From: Bacteroidales bacterium
GTDB taxonomy: Bacteria > Bacteroidota > Bacteroidia > Bacteroidales > Tenuifilaceae
Direction: 5' to 3'
NCBI GenBank assembly: GCA_013376985.1
Contig: JACABB010000013.1
Location: 1-64,000, forward strand
Length of the DNA stretch: 64,000 nt
Made by a program: the position numbers and the translations under genes. The notes under the pieces are model-generated. The model was not told where the DNA came from and made no database searches. It saw nothing but the letters and a program-made list of their open reading frames with translations. Position 1 is the first letter of the stretch. Every line of letters begins with the position of its first letter. This document shows, one piece after another, positions 26,810 to 36,986 of the stretch.

Positions 26810-27751
26810 ATGAAGTATTTATCGGTTGTTTTGGTGGTGCTATTATCATTTGGTTTTCTTAATGCTCAAGCGCAAAGTGATTGTCTGAAAGGGTTTAAAG
26901 CCAATAGGGTATTTACAAATGAGGAGGAGTTTAAGGGGTGGCTATCCGAAAGTAGAAATGATACTGTGGCTGTTCTGGAATGCTTAAAGGCTAGCGTTTC
27001 TGATAGTATTGTGGTTGATGATTTTACAGGTTGTGTTTGGGTTTTAAAGGGTTTGTCGATAAAGCAATCGAGCGTAAAGGTTAAGAAGGCAGCTATTAAG
27101 CTACTGTTAACCCTTGGTAGATCGAAATCATCATCCTTATCAACATTATCAATTAATTCATTAAAGGGCTACCCACCGAAGTGCTTTGATGGTTCGGACT
27201 TGGATTCTATTTCATCGTTAATTACTAAAAACAGGGCTGTTTATAAGGAGTCTGTTGAGCTTGCAGGAGCTATTGGCGATCCAAGGTTTATATCGGTGAT
27301 AAATCAGGTGTTTCCTAATTCGAGGGATTTTTCAAAGCCCGAAAGGTGGGCTTCATACAAAGCCCTTGCCCGACTTGGCGATAAGGATGCTTTGGATTAT
27401 TGTATTCGGCGGGTTTCATCGTTGCCATTAAACGATCAGGTGGTTGATGTTCTGTATCCCGATCTGATTTATATTGGCAAAAAAGAGGCGTTTGATTTAA
27501 TGATTAAGGTGCTGAATTCTGACGAAATGCGATGCTCATCGAGTAATCCAAACTCGGATGATAAAATTGTATGTGGGTATAGAATTATGGAGTTGCTTGC
27601 ACCTGCAATAAAGGATTTCCCTGCTAAGGTTCTGCCAAGTGGCGATTTGGATTCAAAGGATTATAAGAAAACGCTACAGGATGTAAGGGCGTGGTTTAGT
27701 GAAAGAGGCGATAAGTATGAGATAGTAAATAATGTGTATCCGCTTAAATGA
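26810..27751 (+). CDS. secreted HEAT-repeat-like protein
   Basis: The 313-residue protein has a clean signal peptide (MKYLSVVLVVLLSFGFLNAQ, cleavage near AQAQ) and then a helical solenoid resembling HEAT/armadillo repeats (VKVKKAAIKLLLTLGRS, VELAGAIGDPRFISVINQVF, ASYKALARLGDKDALDYCI). Several cysteines occur in the mature part. It is probably periplasmic. The repeats suggest protein binding, but no partner is indicated. The gene stands alone before a repeat cluster. Confidence 0.7.
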   Translation: MKYLSVVLVVLLSFGFLNAQAQSDCLKGFKANRVFTNEEEFKGWLSESRNDTVAVLECLKASVSDSIVVDDFTGCVWVLKGLSIKQSSVKVKKAAIKLLLTLGRSKSSSLSTLSINSLKGYPPKCFDGSDLDSISSLITKNRAVYKESVELAGAIGDPRFISVINQVFPNSRDFSKPERWASYKALARLGDKDALDYCIRRVSSLPLNDQVVDVLYPDLIYIGKKEAFDLMIKVLNSDEMRCSSSNPNSDDKIVCGYRIMELLAPAIKDFPAKVLPSGDLDSKDYKKTLQDVRAWFSERGDKYEIVNNVYPLK

Positions 27752-27981
27752 CAAAATCAAACCTTTTTGCTGTCATTCCTGCGAATGCAGGAATCCCATT
27801 GTTTATATCCAGATTCCGGGACTTCGCCCAGAATGACAGTTAAGTTTGTTTGTCGAAATGGTAATCTAAACGGATACTCATATTAAATAATGCGATGCGG
27901 GTTGAATTAATAACTCCGCCTTTTAAGGCGGAGACAGTAATGATCAAATTCTATGGGCTTTAGCCCTGCATTTTGGTTGTA
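27752..27981. repeat. dispersed palindromic elements after the HEAT-like gene
   Basis: Two elements are visible. One, at about 27770-27842, has outer arms CTGTCATTCCTGCG... and ...CAGAATGACAG with an inner CCTGCGAATGCAGG palindrome. The other, at about 27900-27981, contains ACTCCGCCTTTTAAGGCGGAG and GGGCTTTAGCCC, an inverted partial relative of the following tandem repeat. No gene is visible. Confidence 0.55.
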
Positions 27982-28351
27982 TCTTTTAAGTAATTTTCTA
28001 AAAAGTGTGATATGTTGAGTTCATTTTATTCTGTCAATAGTAATCGAACTGATGTTGGGCTAAAGCCCAATACCCTTTTCTCCTTTGACTCCGCCTTAAA
28101 AGGCGGAGTTATTGATTAAGTTGGCTGTGCTAATCAACCTATAATCTAATAGTATGCACAGGGTTGTCTTTTTAAGTAATTTTATAAGAAGTGTGATATG
28201 TTGAGTTCATTTTATTCTGTCAATAGTAATCGAACTGATGTTGGGCTAAAGCCCAATACCCTTTTCCCCTTTGACTCCGCCTTAAAAGGCGGAGTTATTG
28301 ATTGCGTTGGCTATATTATTCAACCAATCTTATAGTATGCACAAGGTTATT
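27982..28351. repeat. two tandem copies of a 185-bp unit spanning a gene start
   Basis: Units 27982-28166 and 28167-28351 are nearly identical. Shared landmarks include GTGTGATATGTTGAGTTCAT, GTTGGGCTAAAGCCCAATAC, CTCCGCCTTAAAAGGCGGAG and AGTATGCACA(G/A)GGTT. The last landmark is the start codon region of the downstream barrel gene in the second copy, so the duplication copied the leader and first codons of that gene. Palindromes CTCCGCCTTAAAAGGCGGAG and GGGCTAAAGCCC lie inside each unit. Confidence 0.8.
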
Positions 28352-30072
28352 GTCCGCCTATCATTGCTTTTAGGTATTGTTTTAATTACGGGAAGGCTTT
28401 TTGTCAGGATATTTCAACTATTCTTGAGCAGAAACCATTCGTGTTTTCGGGATCGCTGAATGTTAACCAAATGGCCTCGTTCAGGAATGTTAGCTACACA
28501 GGTTCAAATCCCTATTCGATTTTTGTGAATGGTAACGCATCGTTTAATTTTTACGGAATTGCAGTCCCATTTTCGTTCTCGTACTCAAATCAGCAGATAA
28601 ATTATTCGCAGCCATTCAATTTCAACCAGTTTGGTATGCAGCCATCGTACAAATGGGTTAAGACTTATTTTGGTTATAATTCGATGTCGTTCTCGCCATA
28701 CTCGCTCAATGGACATCAGTTTTTAGGGGCTGGAGTTGAGCTAACCCCACCCAATATTGGGCTGAAATTTGGGCTGATGTACGGGCGATTGGTAAAGTCT
28801 GTGGAGTGGAATTCTGAAAAACCAACTATTCTGCCTTACTATGAGAGGTATGGGTATGCAACAAAGTTGGGCTATTCGGGTAAGGTGGGTGATTATGAGG
28901 TAACGCTCTTTAAGGCGTGGGATGAAAAAAATAGCATCAATTCAGTTCCAGACTCTTTGGGCGTAACCCCGCAGGAGAATATGGTTTATACGGTAAAGTT
29001 TGGAAAGACTTTTATTGATAAGATTAAGATATCGGGTATTTATGCTGGTAGCGCTCTTACCCGCGATACAAGGCAATCGGAAAATCTTGAGCAGACAAGT
29101 AGTAATGAGTATTTTCTGATTAAACCGAATGCTACAACATCATACTCTTACGCTTTAAAAGGATCGGCGGATTATTTGGGAAGTGGTTATACCGTGGGGA
29201 TTGCTTATGAGCGTATTCAGCCCAATTACACTACGCTTGGGGCTTACTACAATAACAACGATTTGGAGAATATCGCTCTTACCTTTTCCAAACAATTAAT
29301 GCAGGGAAAGTTGAATGTTGCAGGGAGTGCTGGTGAGCAGCGGAATAATCTCGATAAATCAAAATTATCTACATCAAATCAATTTTTGGGTAGCCTAAAT
29401 GTTTCTTATGCTCCAACCCAAAGGGTAAACGTAAGCTCTAGCTATTCGAACTACTCATTCTTTACGCATATACGAACCCCGTTCGATCAGCTAAATACTA
29501 CGAATCCATATAAAAATCTTGATACACTAAATTTTACGCAGATATCGCATTCAGCATCGCTTAATAGTTCAATTATACTGGGATCTTTGGATGATAAGTA
29601 TAAGAAGATGCTGCTTATGGCAAACCTTTCATACCAGCAATCGGCAAATAGGCAGGAGGGTGTTGGGATTCTGAATAGCTCATATTTTTATCAGGGGAAT
29701 GTGGCCTATTCTTACTGTATTGTGCCAATTAACCTATCGTTAACAACATCGCTGCTCGGTAGCTATAGCTATATGCCGAATGTTCAGCGTTTGCTGATGG
29801 CTGGGCCTGTTTTTGGGGTTGGGAAATCATTCTTTGATAAGAAATTTACTACAAGCACCAGTTTGGCCTATAATATCTCGATGAAAGATGGCAATTACAC
29901 TGGAGGCGTTTATTCTATTAGGATTGGTGGGGGATATTCGCATCAGAAGGTTCATCGGATTAGTTTCAGCTTTGCATTTGTAGGTAGGAATAATAAAGTT
30001 GATACTGTAAAACCTAAAACTTATGAGTTTACAGGCAATTTAGGATATACATATTCTTTTGATCAAAAATAA
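28336..30072 (+). CDS. outer-membrane beta-barrel protein with an apparent 1-nt frameshift in the signal peptide
   Basis: The mature region (from about 28400, 550-odd residues) is rich in alternating aromatic and polar beta strands (for example FSFSYSNQQINYSQPFNFN and SASLNSSIILGSL) and ends in a strand-like TGNLGYTYSFDQK, as outer-membrane barrels do. The ATG at 28336 gives the signal MHKVIVRLSLLLGIVLIT, but that frame closes at 28440. The frame containing AFCQDISTILEQKPF continues to 30072. One extra G in GGG at 28390-28392 would join them as IVLITGKAFCQD. Taken as it stands, only a weak GTG at 28441 starts the long frame. This is either a sequencing slip or a disabling mutation. The genes that follow encode further exported proteins. 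Confidence 0.7.
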   Translation, partial: YAQGYCPPIIAFRYCFNYGKAFCQDISTILEQKPFVFSGSLNVNQMASFRNVSYTGSNPYSIFVNGNASFNFYGIAVPFSFSYSNQQINYSQPFNFNQFGMQPSYKWVKTYFGYNSMSFSPYSLNGHQFLGAGVELTPPNIGLKFGLMYGRLVKSVEWNSEKPTILPYYERYGYATKLGYSGKVGDYEVTLFKAWDEKNSINSVPDSLGVTPQENMVYTVKFGKTFIDKIKISGIYAGSALTRDTRQSENLEQTSSNEYFLIKPNATTSYSYALKGSADYLGSGYTVGIAYERIQPNYTTLGAYYNNNDLENIALTFSKQLMQGKLNVAGSAGEQRNNLDKSKLSTSNQFLGSLNVSYAPTQRVNVSSSYSNYSFFTHIRTPFDQLNTTNPYKNLDTLNFTQISHSASLNSSIILGSLDDKYKKMLLMANLSYQQSANRQEGVGILNSSYFYQGNVAYSYCIVPINLSLTTSLLGSYSYMPNVQRLLMAGPVFGVGKSFFDKKFTTSTSLAYNISMKDGNYTGGVYSIRIGGGYSHQKVHRISFSFAFVGRNNKVDTVKPKTYEFTGNLGYTYSFDQK

Positions 30073-30313
30073 TGTAATATGATAATAACAATAGTTCGAT
30101 AAACTTTTTGGTGTGTTTTGGTGACTTGGTGATTTTGTGGCTATTATAAAATTTTTGCCACCAAAACACGAAAACACAAAATATCACAAAAACAAATTTC
30201 TGTGGAATTTTAAAGATATTGTTACACAGAGGAGCACGGAGGAGTCACAAAGATACACAGAGAGAAAAGAGTTTATAGGCATTATAACGGATGTGCATTT
30301 AAGGTTAATATAT
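30073..30313. other. intergenic spacer with repeat fragments
   Basis: The spacer contains AAAACACGAAAACACAAAAT-like and ACACAGAGGAGCACGGAGGA-like dispersed intergenic sequence. An in-frame extension of the next gene through this region has no signal peptide and is judged noncoding. Confidence 0.5.
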
Positions 30314-33300
30314 ATGATACAACTTATTAGAAAGTTATCAGTACTAATTTGCTTCTCAGGCTTACTGTTTAGCCAGTTTGTGAGTGCCGATAATACTGAA
30401 AATGGTAATTCATTCGCGCTGGATTTAAAAAGTAAAATACCTTTCTTTAGCATCGATCAGGCAGTAGTTGGAGAGGATACAACCAGTTCAAATTCAATTG
30501 ATATCGATCAGATTGCAGATTCGCTTACACAGAAGGTACTTAAAGAGAATAAGATTGTTGATTTACTTGATCCCAGTAAGGTTTACACGCTTCCAATAGG
30601 AATAGGCAAGAATATTGGTGGTCTCTACTACATCGTGGTGCTGGATGAGTTAAGATTTACGCCAACAGGCCTAACTGCAAAGGCATATATGAGCCTTTCG
30701 TTTCCTGGCTCATCAAAGAAAATAGGGCTGATGGCAGATAATGTAAAGATTGGCATTGGGGGAATTCAAGCCGCACAGCTTAAGATGCTAAAAGATAAAC
30801 CGATTGATCTCCCCGGCGGGAATAGCTTGCTGATTAAGGCCGATTCAACCTTTGTTGAGTGGGATTGTAATGGTTATAAGGGAACTCAACTTGCGGCTAA
30901 GATATTCCTTGATGAGAAGGTGTTTTTTAAGGAGAATCCAGCCACGAGAACTATAATTGATGGGGCAAAGGTTAAGGGTAATATTCTATGCTCGGTGGTT
31001 GATTTTAACGATATCATGCTGAATATTTCGCTTGAACCCTTTCAGGTAAGCGGGTTGAAGGATTTTAGCTTTTATCCCAAAGAGATTGTTCTGGATTTGA
31101 GTGATACACGAAACCCAGCATCGATAGTGTTTCCATCGGGTTATCAATCTGCTTTGTTCGATGGCTCAAACCAGAACCTATGGAGAGGATTATATATCAA
31201 CTCATTCACCCTAAAATTTCCTAAGAAATTTGCAAAGAATGGCTCACCTCCAGCGGTTGAGGCTCGTAGATTTTTGATAGACTTTGAGGGAATAACTGGC
31301 GCAATTAGTCTAAATTATCCACTAATTAGCCTTGAACAGGGCGATTTGGGAGGTTGGAAATTTTCAATCAACTCACTTTCCCTAGCACTCGAAAAGAATA
31401 GCATTACTGGTTTTGGGATGTCGGGCGGCATAGTGCTCCCAATCACAGAACCAAATAAACCGCTTAACTACAAGGCTTCAATTGATGCCAGTAAGAATTT
31501 CCTGTTTCAGGTTACACTTCCGGGGAATATCAATGCACCCCTGTTTGGTTCGGGATCGAGTTTGACAATCAACAGTAACTCAATAGTATCAGTTTCATCG
31601 AGGTATGGGGAGTTTTATCCCAAAGCGGTGCTTCATGGTAAATTGAAAATTGGGATAGAGGGCTCAGCAGGTGCATCGCTTGCCGATATTACATTTCAGG
31701 GTTTAACCATTCAACGCGAGGATCCTGTGATTGATATCCAGAGTCTTTCCATGCAATCGGGCGTAATGTCGGGCTTTCCTGTGCAGATTAATAGGATATC
31801 GCTTGAGCGAAGAAGTAAAGACCTAGGGTTACTCTTTGATGCCAGCGCAAATTTAATGGATGGTAAAATTCAGGGAGCTACATCATTTGTTGTTTGGGCA
31901 AGTAGGAGTAGTGGTAGCTGGGCGTTTAAAAGCCTTGAATTAAGAAAGATAATGGTTGATGCCAACACTGGACCGATTAGCATAAAAGGGCAGCTTGTTA
32001 ATTATAAGGATGATCAGGTTTACGGAAATGGTTTCTTCGGCTCAGTTGCCATGTCGGTAACACCTGGTATAGCCGTAAGCGCAACCGCCCAATTTGGTAA
32101 CGTTACTGGTTACAGGTATTGGTATGCCGATGCTAGTTTAACTGTTTCAACGGGTATTACAGTTTTTCCGGGCTTTGCCATTTATGGATTTGGAGGCGGT
32201 GCGTACTATCACATGCAACGCAATGTCCCAGTAACCATTGCAATGGATACAAAGGCTGATACATCAAAAGCAGTAAAACCGGGCAAAACAGATTCAGGAA
32301 TTACCTACACACCGAATTCAAATATATCTCTTGGTTTAAATGCAAAGGTGATAATTGGTACGCAGCCATCGCCTAATGCATTCAACGGAAGCGTGACCTT
32401 TGGAATGGAGTTTACCTCAAGTTTCGGGTTAAGCAAACTCTACTTCCAAGGTGATGGACGCTTTATGACCGAAGTTACCAAAGACGGAACCGATGCGAAG
32501 GTCAAGGCCAGTATCAATATACAATATCTACCTGAGAAAGAGGAATTATCAGGGTTTGCTGATGCATACATTAACGTAGCCAATGTGATAAAGGGAAATG
32601 GGGGGAATAATCTTGCGGGTAGAGTGGAGTTCTACTTTGCCAAATCGAAATGGCATATCTATGTTGGAACACCTACAAGTCCCGTTAGTGTTAATCTGAT
32701 GAGCTCTTTGGCGGCAACCAGCTACTTTATGGTGGGAACTGAACTACCCGATTTCCCTTCGCTGCCGGAAAAGGTATCATCGCTATCAAGCAAAATTAAT
32801 TTCACCAATATGCGAAACGAGAACCTTACCCGTTCGGGCGGTGGTTTTGCATTTGGTGCTTCAATAATGGCTTCAACGGGCGAGCAAAACTTTTTAATCT
32901 TTTACGGGAAATTTGAATTGGGAGCGGGGTTCGATCTAATGCTTAAAAACTTTGGCACCGATGCCCGATGCGAAGGGTTTAGCGGTCCACTTGGAATTAA
33001 TGGTTGGTATGCGCAGGGACAGGCTTGGGCTTATGTTGATGCAAAAATTGGGGTAAAGGTTACTGTGCTGCGCAAAACGCGAAAGTTTAATATTATGGAT
33101 GCGGGATTTGCCGCAGCTCTAGGAGCACAACTGCCTAATCCAACATACTTTGCTGGTGCGGTTGAGGCTCATTTCGCTGTACTTGGCGGTTTGGTTAAGG
33201 GTAAATGTCACTTTGAATTCGACTATGGTACGCAGTGTAAATTGGTAAATGCAAGTGCGGTTGATGGTATTGCCGTAATTGCTGAGCTGACCCCTGCCGA

Positions 33301-34675
33301 AGGTGGACGAGATGTTGATGTATTTATCACCCCACAGGTTGCGTTTAATATGCCCATAAATCAACCGTTTAGCATACTCGATACCGATGGGAAGGAGAAA
33401 TCGTTCAGGGTTGCCCTCGACTACTTTAAAATCCTTGATAATGGTCAGGAGATTTCTACCGCCCAAAATTGGAATGATAATAATGATGTTCTTGCTTTAA
33501 AACCTGTTGAGGTGCTGCCCGGTCAAAAGAATCTAAAGGCAAGCGTTAAGATCCATTTTCAGGTTATGGAGAGCGGCGGGGCTTGGGAAGATTATAAGGT
33601 TGCCGGCAATGTTGAAGAGGAGGAGAGAGTTGTACCTTTTACAACTGGTGAAGCACCCGATTATATCACGGAGAGTAATGTGAAGTACACCTACCCCGTA
33701 AAGAACATGGTGAACTTCCTAAAGAATGAGTATGGAAAGAGTTACATCCAACTAAATCAAGGGGTCGATTATCTTTTCAGTAAAGCGGGAAATTGGACAT
33801 ATTTGGCTCGATTCAAATCGGGGGGCAATACCCTGAATATGCAAGTTGCTTATAATACTGCAACCAAAAGGGTTGAACTTGATGTACCCGCAAATCTACT
33901 GAATAGTACAATTTATCAGATGCGAATTCTTAGAGTTCCTAGTAGCGCAAGCACCCTTGTTGTTGACAAAAATGTTAAGAATAACGAGAATAGCATAAAC
34001 GCTGATCAATCCGTTACCACTAAGGATATTGAGGGTACGCTTAGCGAGGAGGGGTTAACCGAACTCTACTCGCTGCATTTCAGAACGAGTAAGTTTAATA
34101 CTTTCCTTGATAAGATGGGTAGTTTCAGCCAGGACAATAGGCAGCGGTTTGAGGGTGCTGGTATTGCTTTGCTGGCAAAATTCCTTGAAAACTCAGAACT
34201 ATTCAGTAAAATGGAAACAGAGAGCATAGTTATTGAAGCAGAATTGGATAATATCTGGTACACCAAAAACTATAAAGACTTAATTTACACCAACTACCCA
34301 TTGCGAAGTGATGTTGTAATAGATTGGCGAACACCAAATGTGGCGGGCATTCCACCAATCAGATCGTGTAGGTTGATACAATCATCAACCCCAATTGAAC
34401 TTACTCAGGAAAACATCACTACAGGTAGTTTTGCTTTTGATAATACTGTAACTCCAAGGCTTGAGTACTACCTCAGCTACTATGTAATTCAGGATTTTTG
34501 TAATCTCCGAGATCAATCGTTTAGGTATGCCGGAAGACCTGCATTCGATGCAATTATCAACTTTGATCTTGTTGGGTTTAAATCGAATGAGAATTACAAT
34601 TATAAGCTGAAGTACTATGTGCCCGGATTAACGGAGCCTACATCAACATATCGCACATCAAATCATTATTTTTAG
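30314..34675 (+). CDS. large exported beta-rich protein of unknown function
   Basis: The start chosen is the ATG at 30314, which gives a signal peptide (MIQLIRKLSVLICFSGLLFS, cleavage near VSA) and 1453 residues. The upstream extension is repeat sequence. I recognise no named domain. The protein is rich in Gly, Ser, Phe and beta strands, with a central glycine-rich zone (GFAIYGFGGGAYYHMQRNVP, about residues 620-640) and later Ig-like segments. It is probably periplasmic or on the cell surface. The next gene begins 1 nt after its stop, so the two are tightly coupled. The whole set (barrel, this protein, Fn3 protein, toxin) looks like one export or display locus. Confidence 0.75.
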   Translation: MIQLIRKLSVLICFSGLLFSQFVSADNTENGNSFALDLKSKIPFFSIDQAVVGEDTTSSNSIDIDQIADSLTQKVLKENKIVDLLDPSKVYTLPIGIGKNIGGLYYIVVLDELRFTPTGLTAKAYMSLSFPGSSKKIGLMADNVKIGIGGIQAAQLKMLKDKPIDLPGGNSLLIKADSTFVEWDCNGYKGTQLAAKIFLDEKVFFKENPATRTIIDGAKVKGNILCSVVDFNDIMLNISLEPFQVSGLKDFSFYPKEIVLDLSDTRNPASIVFPSGYQSALFDGSNQNLWRGLYINSFTLKFPKKFAKNGSPPAVEARRFLIDFEGITGAISLNYPLISLEQGDLGGWKFSINSLSLALEKNSITGFGMSGGIVLPITEPNKPLNYKASIDASKNFLFQVTLPGNINAPLFGSGSSLTINSNSIVSVSSRYGEFYPKAVLHGKLKIGIEGSAGASLADITFQGLTIQREDPVIDIQSLSMQSGVMSGFPVQINRISLERRSKDLGLLFDASANLMDGKIQGATSFVVWASRSSGSWAFKSLELRKIMVDANTGPISIKGQLVNYKDDQVYGNGFFGSVAMSVTPGIAVSATAQFGNVTGYRYWYADASLTVSTGITVFPGFAIYGFGGGAYYHMQRNVPVTIAMDTKADTSKAVKPGKTDSGITYTPNSNISLGLNAKVIIGTQPSPNAFNGSVTFGMEFTSSFGLSKLYFQGDGRFMTEVTKDGTDAKVKASINIQYLPEKEELSGFADAYINVANVIKGNGGNNLAGRVEFYFAKSKWHIYVGTPTSPVSVNLMSSLAATSYFMVGTELPDFPSLPEKVSSLSSKINFTNMRNENLTRSGGGFAFGASIMASTGEQNFLIFYGKFELGAGFDLMLKNFGTDARCEGFSGPLGINGWYAQGQAWAYVDAKIGVKVTVLRKTRKFNIMDAGFAAALGAQLPNPTYFAGAVEAHFAVLGGLVKGKCHFEFDYGTQCKLVNASAVDGIAVIAELTPAEGGRDVDVFITPQVAFNMPINQPFSILDTDGKEKSFRVALDYFKILDNGQEISTAQNWNDNNDVLALKPVEVLPGQKNLKASVKIHFQVMESGGAWEDYKVAGNVEEEERVVPFTTGEAPDYITESNVKYTYPVKNMVNFLKNEYGKSYIQLNQGVDYLFSKAGNWTYLARFKSGGNTLNMQVAYNTATKRVELDVPANLLNSTIYQMRILRVPSSASTLVVDKNVKNNENSINADQSVTTKDIEGTLSEEGLTELYSLHFRTSKFNTFLDKMGSFSQDNRQRFEGAGIALLAKFLENSELFSKMETESIVIEAELDNIWYTKNYKDLIYTNYPLRSDVVIDWRTPNVAGIPPIRSCRLIQSSTPIELTQENITTGSFAFDNTVTPRLEYYLSYYVIQDFCNLRDQSFRYAGRPAFDAIINFDLVGFKSNENYNYKLKYYVPGLTEPTSTYRTSNHYF

Positions 34676-34676
34676 T

Positions 34677-36722
34677 ATGAAGAAGTTAATAATTTTTATA
34701 TCGATAATAATCTCCATATCTGCCATCGGGCAAAATAGTAAACCTAACGATAGACTTCAGGTTGCAGGGTTTATTGATGGAAACATTGTGAAACTGCGAT
34801 GGGCTCCCAATAATTCGATATCGTGGCAACGGGCAAATAAAATGGGCTATTCCGTTTATCGCACTGCCGTACTCAGGGATGGAAAGATTATTAATAATCG
34901 CGATAGCATCCTTTTGGGTACGTTCAAACCGCTTCCTCTTGATAGATGGGAATCCTTTGCAGATAGTAGCCATTTTGCGGTTGCCGCAGAGGCTATCTAT
35001 GGGAAAAACTTTGAGGTTACCACCAAGAGCAATAGTTTTATTGAGATGATAAATAAATCCCGTGAGCAGGAGAGCAGATACTCAATGGGATTGCTCTGCG
35101 CCGATCAATCCTTTACAGTTGCCTGTATGATGGGTTTAGGTTTAATTGATTCAACTGTCAGGAACAACGAAGCGTACCTTTACAAGGTTGTTATAAATTA
35201 CGCTGATTCGCTGGGAAATCAGGAAAAGGGATTTGCATTGGTCGATTTTAAATACGGAAATTTCCTCCCACGACCTTTTGGGCTAAACTATCAGGTGGTT
35301 GAAAATAACGTGACAATAATGGTTCCCTACGAGCCATTTAAGGGTATCTACGGCTCGTTTGAGTTACAGCGCTCCGATGATGGCAAGACCTATCAGACAA
35401 TTAAAGATAAATCGTTCTACTCGCTTTCTACAACACCCGATGATCCTAAGTACAATGTCTACAGTGATACTGTTGTATCGCAGGCATCAACGGTTTACTA
35501 TCGGTTGAGGGGCAGAACACCCTTTGATACCTATGGCTCCTACTCCGATACGCTTTCGGTAAAGATAATGCCATCACTTAGAGGCGAACCTTGGATTACT
35601 GATATTAAGGAGATTTGTAACGGCAAGCTAATTGTATCGTGGAATGTACCAAATTACAAAAAGGAAAACCTTAAGGGGTATATGGTTTACTCTTCGAGTA
35701 AGTACGATGGGCCTTATATTGATTATCTTAAAACGCCCGTTAATGCTGATGTTACCTCCGCAACAGTTGATGCTCCCGAAGGATTTGCATACTTTAGGGT
35801 TGGCGCATTAGATCAGTTCAATCGCCCATACATCTCGATGCCAAGGCTATACCAAGCGGTTGATTCAATTCCACCATCTGCACCCGTGGGATTATTAGGA
35901 GTTTTCGATACAACTGGAGTGGTGAGTTTAAAGTGGAGATATGGAAAGGAGAGAGATTTGCTGGGATATCAGATGCTCTACTCTGCAAATGCCAACTCTG
36001 AATACTCGTTGATTGCTAAAGATTTTATTTACGATTCCACCTACAAAACTTCATTCCCAACCGAAATGTTAAGCTCAGAGCTATACTTTAAAGTTGTTGC
36101 GCTCGATACCCGCTACAACACCTCAAAAGCATCAGAACCAATAAAATTGGTTAAGCCCGATAAAATTCCACCAAGCGCACCAGTCATATTTGTAGATACC
36201 GATAGCACTGGATTAACAAAGATTTCTATTGCCCCAAGCAGTAGCACCGATGTTACCATGCACTATCTCTACCTCCAACCCGAAACTAATAAATCTGAGA
36301 ATACGGAGATATTTAAGGGTAGAATAATGAGCGATACCACGATTACACTATCTCCTAATTATAGAAAAGGAGAACTGTACTGTGTAGCCACAGATATCAC
36401 AGGTCGTAAAGGATATAGCAATAGAGTTTCCTTTAAAGGAACACAGAGTAATAATGAAGTTCCGTTTAACGCCATAGCAAAACCTTTGATTGATGATGGC
36501 CTAGTCGAATTGCTCTGGGACAAAACAAACCTTACAGGCAACATTATGATATACAGAAAGGATAACACACATAGCTATAACCTAATCGCAACTGTTGTAT
36601 CGCAATTTGCGATATTTAAAGATAGAAACGTAACTGTCAACACCAACTACACCTACAAACTCGTTGCGTTTGACAGGAATGGGAAGATGATTTGGAGGGT
36701 GGTAGTTGTAAAGTATTTGTAA
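34677..36722 (+). CDS. secreted protein with fibronectin type III domains
   Basis: The 681-residue protein has a signal peptide (MKKLIIFISIIISISAIGQ). The N-terminal 190 residues are unassigned. Three or more Fn3-type domains then follow, with recognisable strand motifs such as KLIVSWNVPNYKKENLKGYM, PPSAPVGLLGVFDTTGVVSL and KIPPSAPVIFVDTDSTG, and a further domain to the C-terminus. Fn3 domains bind proteins or glycans on the outside. It starts 1 nt after the previous stop. There is no T9SS sorting domain. The C-terminal codons include the dispersed palindrome at 36598-36614. Confidence 0.78.
   Translation: MKKLIIFISIIISISAIGQNSKPNDRLQVAGFIDGNIVKLRWAPNNSISWQRANKMGYSVYRTAVLRDGKIINNRDSILLGTFKPLPLDRWESFADSSHFAVAAEAIYGKNFEVTTKSNSFIEMINKSREQESRYSMGLLCADQSFTVACMMGLGLIDSTVRNNEAYLYKVVINYADSLGNQEKGFALVDFKYGNFLPRPFGLNYQVVENNVTIMVPYEPFKGIYGSFELQRSDDGKTYQTIKDKSFYSLSTTPDDPKYNVYSDTVVSQASTVYYRLRGRTPFDTYGSYSDTLSVKIMPSLRGEPWITDIKEICNGKLIVSWNVPNYKKENLKGYMVYSSSKYDGPYIDYLKTPVNADVTSATVDAPEGFAYFRVGALDQFNRPYISMPRLYQAVDSIPPSAPVGLLGVFDTTGVVSLKWRYGKERDLLGYQMLYSANANSEYSLIAKDFIYDSTYKTSFPTEMLSSELYFKVVALDTRYNTSKASEPIKLVKPDKIPPSAPVIFVDTDSTGLTKISIAPSSSTDVTMHYLYLQPETNKSENTEIFKGRIMSDTTITLSPNYRKGELYCVATDITGRKGYSNRVSFKGTQSNNEVPFNAIAKPLIDDGLVELLWDKTNLTGNIMIYRKDNTHSYNLIATVVSQFAIFKDRNVTVNTNYTYKLVAFDRNGKMIWRVVVVKYL
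36598..36614. repeat. palindrome TATCGCAATTTGCGATA inside a coding region
   Basis: It has the same core as the intergenic palindrome at 1285-1305 and lies in the last 40 codons of the Fn3 protein, where it reads in frame as SQFAI. Confidence 0.5.
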
Positions 36723-36986
36723 TGACCTTTCAGAGTCTGCAAGACCTGAAAGAGTCTGTTGGGGTAATAAAAACAACATAAAAAACAAATGATTGGAGTT
36801 ATGCAGATTATCACGGATTTATGTATTAATAATTTTCAGTTTTCTTTGCGTTTTAGCGACTTAGCGTTAAAATACTCAGTATTTCTCAATGACTCCGTGT
36901 CTCTGTGTTGTTTTTTCTTTGTGTCTTTGCACCTTAGCGTTTAGTATATTTTTTGAACTTTGTCTTTTGAAATAATTATATCGAGT

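Noticed and set aside
30137-30313. N-terminal extension of the 1453-residue protein
   Set aside because: The extension is translated intergenic repeat, and a proper signal peptide begins at the ATG at 30314.
36960-36986. TTG start nine codons upstream of the toxin ATG
   Set aside because: The ATG at 36987 leads directly into the signal peptide and needs no rare start codon.
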